Assembly: GCF_001854865.1 (NCBI RefSeq) | Contig: NZ_MDDW01000001.1 | Location: 94,652 to 102,595 of the forward strand | Length of the DNA: 7,944 nt | Reading direction: 5' to 3' | From: Rhizobium sp. LCM 4573 | Lineage (GTDB): Bacteria; Pseudomonadota; Alphaproteobacteria; Rhizobiales; Rhizobiaceae | In this document: positions 5,396-7,944 of the stretch, piece by piece | How positions within the stretch are numbered: the stretch's first letter is position 1 | Layout of the letters: every line of letters begins with the position of its first letter | Position numbers and translations under genes: made by a program | Notes under the pieces: generated by a model | The model's input: only the letters and a program-made list of their open reading frames with translations | What the model was told of the DNA's origin: nothing | Databases searched by the model: none

Positions 5396-6766
5396 GTGAA
5401 GCGCTTCTATCTTGCAGGCCTCGCTCTCGCCCTTGGGGCGGCGCTTCAAAGCACGTCCCCGGCCGAGGCGCAGGTTCGTTACTACGACCGGTACCCGTCC
5501 GATGCGGTTCTCGTCGCACCGGATGGCGCCATCCTCGACTATATACCGGAAGAGGGCGAGGTAACCATCCGCCGTGATCGCAGGGGTCGCCGGGTCCTGG
5601 TGGATGCCTACGGCAACGTGGTGGCGACCGAAATGCGCCGGGAGGGTTACCGTCCGCGCGGCGTCGACGAATACCCTCCGGCTCCCGGAGGGTACCGCGA
5701 GTATGGTGACGGTTACCGTGACTATCGCGAATACCAGCCGGGCGACCCGGACGTTGTGACCGGCTCCGTTCCGCGCTATGATTCTGTCACGCGCATGCCG
5801 CTGGAAGAACCGCCCCCTCCGGGTGTCGGCGCCCCGAACGAAGACCTGGCTTCGATCGAACCCGAGCAGCAGCGCCGCGAAGCGCTGGAGGCCGAGCGGC
5901 CGATCATACCGGTGAAGAAGAAGCCGCAAGCGGAGATCGCCGCGCTGCAGGTATTCCTCGACCGTGAAGGCATCTCGCCGGGCGTCATCGACGGCCATCT
6001 TGGCGGCAACGTCAACAAGGCGATCGCCGCCTGGCAGGAAATGACCGGCGAAACGCTCGATCCGAACAATTCCGAAGACATCATGCGCCGCCTTTCCTAT
6101 TCGGGCGGCCTGCCGATCGTCGACTATACCATCACGGCGGCGGATGCGGCCGGTCCCTATGTGGCATCGATCCCGGATGACTATGCGCACAAGGCTCAGT
6201 TGCCGGCCATGTCGTTTACCTCGACGAGTGAAAAGCTCGCCGAGCAGTTCCACATGGACGAGAGCTATCTGAAGGCGCTCAACCCCGGCGTCGATTTCTC
6301 CATTCCCGGCACGATCATCAAGGTCATCAATCCGGGCCAGGCGAAAAGCGGTCAGGTCACGCGCATCGTGGCCGACAAGAGCAAGGAACAGGTCTTCGCC
6401 TACGGAGCGGATGGCAAGCTGATCGCCGCCTATCCGGCAACCATCGGCTCGACGGACACCCCCTCCCCGACCGGTACGCATACGGTGCAGCGCATCGCGC
6501 TCGATCCCGGCTATACCTATAACCCGAAGATCAACTTCAAGCAGGGCAATAACGACAAGATTCTGCAGATCCCCCCTGGCCCCAACGGCCCGGTCGGCAC
6601 CGTCTGGATCGCCTTGTCGAAACCCACCTACGGTATCCATGGTACGCCGGAACCCTCCAAGATCGGCAAGACCAACAGTCACGGCTGCGTGCGGCTGACA
6701 AACTGGGATGCCACCGAGCTTGCCAAGATGGTGAAGCCAGGGACCACGGTCGAATTCGTCGAGTAA
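5396..6766 (+). CDS. Exported L,D-transpeptidase (YkuD/ErfK family)
   Basis: A 456-residue periplasmic enzyme. L,D-transpeptidases form 3-3 peptidoglycan cross-links or attach proteins to peptidoglycan. The N-terminus is a signal peptide (MKRFYLAGLALALGAALQST, then Ser-Pro-Ala-Glu-Ala) with likely cleavage after AEA25. Residues 27-130 are unusually rich in Tyr, Arg, Pro, Asp and Gly. Residues 178-222 look like a peptidoglycan-binding-1 helix bundle (IAALQVFLDREGISPGVIDG), and 272-312 like a degenerate LysM (EKLAEQFHMDESYLKALNPG ... IPGTIIKVINP). The YkuD domain spans about 322-455, with catalytic Cys431 in SHGCVRLTNWD and His415 in GIHGTPEP. The start is GTG: an in-frame TAA at 5378-5380 leaves no room upstream, and AAGGA lies 12 bases before it, a long spacing. 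Monocistronic, ending 17 bases before a strong terminator. Which LDT activity (cross-linking or protein anchoring) cannot be told from sequence. Confidence 0.94.
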   Translation: MKRFYLAGLALALGAALQSTSPAEAQVRYYDRYPSDAVLVAPDGAILDYIPEEGEVTIRRDRRGRRVLVDAYGNVVATEMRREGYRPRGVDEYPPAPGGYREYGDGYRDYREYQPGDPDVVTGSVPRYDSVTRMPLEEPPPPGVGAPNEDLASIEPEQQRREALEAERPIIPVKKKPQAEIAALQVFLDREGISPGVIDGHLGGNVNKAIAAWQEMTGETLDPNNSEDIMRRLSYSGGLPIVDYTITAADAAGPYVASIPDDYAHKAQLPAMSFTSTSEKLAEQFHMDESYLKALNPGVDFSIPGTIIKVINPGQAKSGQVTRIVADKSKEQVFAYGADGKLIAAYPATIGSTDTPSPTGTHTVQRIALDPGYTYNPKINFKQGNNDKILQIPPGPNGPVGTVWIALSKPTYGIHGTPEPSKIGKTNSHGCVRLTNWDATELAKMVKPGTTVEFVE

Positions 6767-6780
6767 TTTCGCAAGAATCC

Positions 6781-6811
6781 AAAAAGGCGCCGATCGGCGC
6801 CTTCTTCTTTT
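6781..6811. terminator. Bidirectional Rho-independent terminator
   Basis: A perfect 20-bp palindrome at 6784-6803 (arms aaggcgcc/ggcgcctt, loop gatc) is flanked by an A-run at 6781-6785 and a T-rich tract at 6802-6811. It lies between the L,D-transpeptidase stop (6766) and the ParA-like stop (6827) and can serve both converging genes. Confidence 0.88.
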
Positions 6812-6826
6812 CTGCCGACGGACGCC

Positions 6827-7543
6827 TCAGGCGGCGTCGCGCTTCAAGTTCATTAGTCGGGATGCCGCAGAACGAGCCGTTCTGACGGGCATCAGGCGCA
6901 AAACCTCCCTTGCAAAGGCATCGGCATTTTCCCGCGCCCTATCGAGATTGCTGACCCTGCTCGCATCAAGCGTCCGAAGACTGCCGCCGGTCTCGAAGAG
7001 TTCCCTGAAGGCGACACGCTCGCCGATCGGAGTGTTGAGCACGTTGACGCCGCGTGCTGCGAGCAGGCCCTTGATGGTGAGAAGCGCCCTCGTCGTCACC
7101 ATGGAGGTGACACGCGTGAGCACCACCGAATGGGGAATGGAAAGGTTCGCCTTCTCCTTCAGGAAAGACAAAAGATCGAGGATCTGCGCCGCTCCCTTGG
7201 CGTCCATGGCCGACCCCTGAACCGGTATCATCACGTGATCGGAAAGGCTGATCGCCGTGGTGACCAACGCGTCGCGCGCGCCCGCCAGATCGATGATGAA
7301 ATAGTCGGTCGTTGCAGCCATCTCGCGGAGATGACACTGCAGCGAGGGAATGGTCACCTCCGATATGACCTCGATATTGCGCACGCGGCCGGAGGTCTCG
7401 TACCACTGGCTGATCCACTGCTGCGGATCGCCATCTATGACGGTGACGCGAAAGCCCTGATGGGCGAGCTCGGTGGCCAGCAGGAGCGCTGCGGTCGTTT
7501 TACCGGCACCTCCCTTGGCATTGGCGAAGGATATTACGGGCAT
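6827..7543 (-). CDS. Orphan ParA/VirC1-like P-loop ATPase
   Basis: A 238-residue cytoplasmic ATPase of the ParA/MinD superfamily, which positions DNA or protein complexes by ATP-dependent dimerisation. The deviant Walker A is KGGAGKTT (residues 10-17, signature Lys10 and Lys15), followed by DGDPQQWISQW (37-47). Walker B is YFIIDLAGARD (81-91, Asp85). The short length, the DGDPQQ..W segment and the lack of an N-terminal helix-turn-helix match the small VirC1/orphan-ParA type rather than plasmid RepA or chromosomal ParA. The C-terminal 25 residues are rich in Arg, Ala and Met, with a basic face. Start ATG at 7543 has AAGGA 6 bases upstream. No ParB-like or other partner gene is adjacent; the upstream neighbour is an unrelated dehydrogenase ending in its own terminator. 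A CtrA-type site upstream suggests cell-cycle-linked expression. It is not MipZ, which differs at the N-terminus. Cargo unknown. Confidence 0.92.
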   Translation of the reverse strand: MPVISFANAKGGAGKTTAALLLATELAHQGFRVTVIDGDPQQWISQWYETSGRVRNIEVISEVTIPSLQCHLREMAATTDYFIIDLAGARDALVTTAISLSDHVMIPVQGSAMDAKGAAQILDLLSFLKEKANLSIPHSVVLTRVTSMVTTRALLTIKGLLAARGVNVLNTPIGERVAFRELFETGGSLRTLDASRVSNLDRARENADAFAREVLRLMPVRTARSAASRLMNLKRDAA

Positions 7544-7627
7544 TTTCTTTCCTTGAAGGAAGTACGAGCAGCATCGCTCGAAGAGACACCCATCGCATGG
7601 TGCCGATAGCCCATATCCTTTCCAAAC

Positions 7628-7646
7628 ATGGTTAATGATTTATTAA
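7628..7646 (-). promoter_or_regulatory. CtrA-type binding site upstream of the ParA-like gene
   Basis: Read on the minus strand, the site is TTAA, a 7-base spacer, then TTAACCAT. This matches the full CtrA consensus TTAA-N7-TTAA(C) and also contains the TTAACCAT half-site. A third TTAA lies at 7648-7651, so GGTTAA and TTAACC form an inverted pair (7631-7653 overall). It is in an AT-rich island within GC-rich DNA, 85-103 bases upstream of the ATG at 7543. A GCTATC at 7610-7605 (minus strand), 19 bases past TTAACC, could be part of a -10, but no clear promoter hexamer pair was found. The rest of 7544-7627 shows only a small cgagc/gctcg hairpin (7565-7580) in the leader. Confidence 0.6.
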
Positions 7647-7688
7647 TTTAACCAAAAGGAAAGTTACTTCGCAAATGTCCATCCCCTG

Positions 7689-7730
7689 AAAAACAAGGGC
7701 GGCGCGCCGGACTGGCCGTCGCACCGCCTT
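7689..7730 (-). terminator. Rho-independent terminator of the alcohol dehydrogenase gene
   Basis: On the minus strand a long stem (7730-7695) begins aaggcgg and closes with ccgcccttg, with one bulged base. An inner stem gcgacgg/ccggcgc has a single mismatch. TTTTT follows (7693-7689). It lies 20 bases past the dehydrogenase stop and insulates the ParA-like gene from read-through. Confidence 0.75.
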
Positions 7731-7749
7731 GCCCCGCAACGCTTTCAGC

Positions 7750-7944
7750 TCAGAAGCAATCCAGGAAAAGCTGTCTCGTATTTTCCTTGGTCATCGGCAC
7801 CGGATTGCCGCCGCAACTCGGGTCCTCGATCGCCATGGCGGTCAGCTCATCGATTCGATCCGGCTTGATGCCCATGGCCGTCAGGTTCTCGGGAACGCCA
7901 AGTTCCGAGCGCAGCGAAAGCACGTAGTCATAGAAGCCGTCGAA
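7750..7944 (-). CDS. Iron-containing alcohol dehydrogenase, C-terminal fragment (runs off window)
   Basis: The last 64 residues of a gene whose 5' part lies beyond the right edge; this fragment is too short to appear as a complete ORF. Translating the minus strand from 7944 gives FDGFYDYVLSLRSELGVPEN, then LTAMGIKPDRIDELTAMAIE and DPSCGGNPVPMTKENTRQLF, ending LDCF and TGA at 7750-7752. The pattern of LGVPENLTAMGI, then MA.EDP...GNP.PMT..N.. and a final short helix is the typical C-terminal end of the group III (Fe-dependent) alcohol dehydrogenases, which interconvert alcohols and aldehydes with NAD(P). The catalytic metal-binding histidines and the nucleotide site are outside the window, so substrate and intactness cannot be judged. 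Followed by its own terminator and not part of the ParA-like transcript. Confidence 0.85.
   Translation of the reverse strand, partial: FDGFYDYVLSLRSELGVPENLTAMGIKPDRIDELTAMAIEDPSCGGNPVPMTKENTRQLFLDCF

Noticed and set aside
5303..6682. 459-residue open frame on the minus strand opposite the L,D-transpeptidase
   Set aside because: No signal peptide or domain, Arg/Gly/Asp/Val-rich shadow composition; the plus-strand frame has a complete YkuD enzyme.
6827..7543. Calling the ParA-like protein a plasmid partition protein or MipZ
   Set aside because: There is no ParB gene, parS-like repeat or replication gene nearby, and the N-terminus does not match MipZ.
7130..7609. 159-residue plus-strand frame overlapping the ParA-like gene and its leader
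   Set aside because: Antisense shadow with no motif; it would run through the ParA-like gene's Shine-Dalgarno.

Overview
The window reads as chromosomal DNA of an alphaproteobacterium of the Rhizobiales, most likely Rhizobiaceae. It is GC-rich with strong third-position GC bias, which produces long antisense shadow frames. It also carries a hairpin-rich intergenic repeat resembling the RIME elements of rhizobia and a CtrA-type TTAA-N7-TTAA site. The protein families (DUF4432, TIGR01244 sulfur transferase, periplasmic L,D-transpeptidase, VirC1-like ParA) fit that group. No tRNA, rRNA, CRISPR array, insertion sequence or transposase was seen.

Layout. (1) Bases 2-3367, plus strand: a tight three-gene operon made of the 3' end of an EamA/DMT permease, a family III CoA-transferase (7-base gap) and an acetolactate-synthase-like thiamine-diphosphate enzyme (4-base ATGA overlap). 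The pairing recalls the formyl-CoA transferase/oxalyl-CoA decarboxylase logic: activate an acid as its CoA ester, then cleave or decarboxylate it with ThDP. The substrate is unknown. (2) Bases 3368-3530: a RIME-like cluster of hairpins, then a perfect bidirectional terminator. (3) Bases 3531-5199, minus strand: three small metabolic or housekeeping genes in the order DUF4432 epimerase-like protein, stand-alone TIGR01244 sulfur transferase, RidA-family protein. Each has its own good Shine-Dalgarno sequence. (4) Bases 5200-5395: a divergent promoter region with an 8-bp direct repeat. (5) Bases 5396-6766, plus strand: an exported L,D-transpeptidase with a Tyr/Arg/Pro-rich spacer, a peptidoglycan-binding-like segment, a degenerate LysM-like segment and a YkuD catalytic domain. 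(6) Bases 6784-6811: a second bidirectional terminator. (7) Bases 6827-7543, minus strand: an orphan ParA/VirC1-like ATPase with a CtrA-type site about 85-103 bases upstream of its start. (8) Bases 7750-7944, minus strand: the C-terminal end of an iron-containing alcohol dehydrogenase, followed by its own terminator.

The two items most worth following up are the permease/CoA-transferase/ThDP-enzyme operon, a plausible undescribed carboxylate pathway, and the partnerless ParA-like ATPase that may be under cell-cycle (CtrA) control. Everything else looks like ordinary rhizobial core or accessory content.
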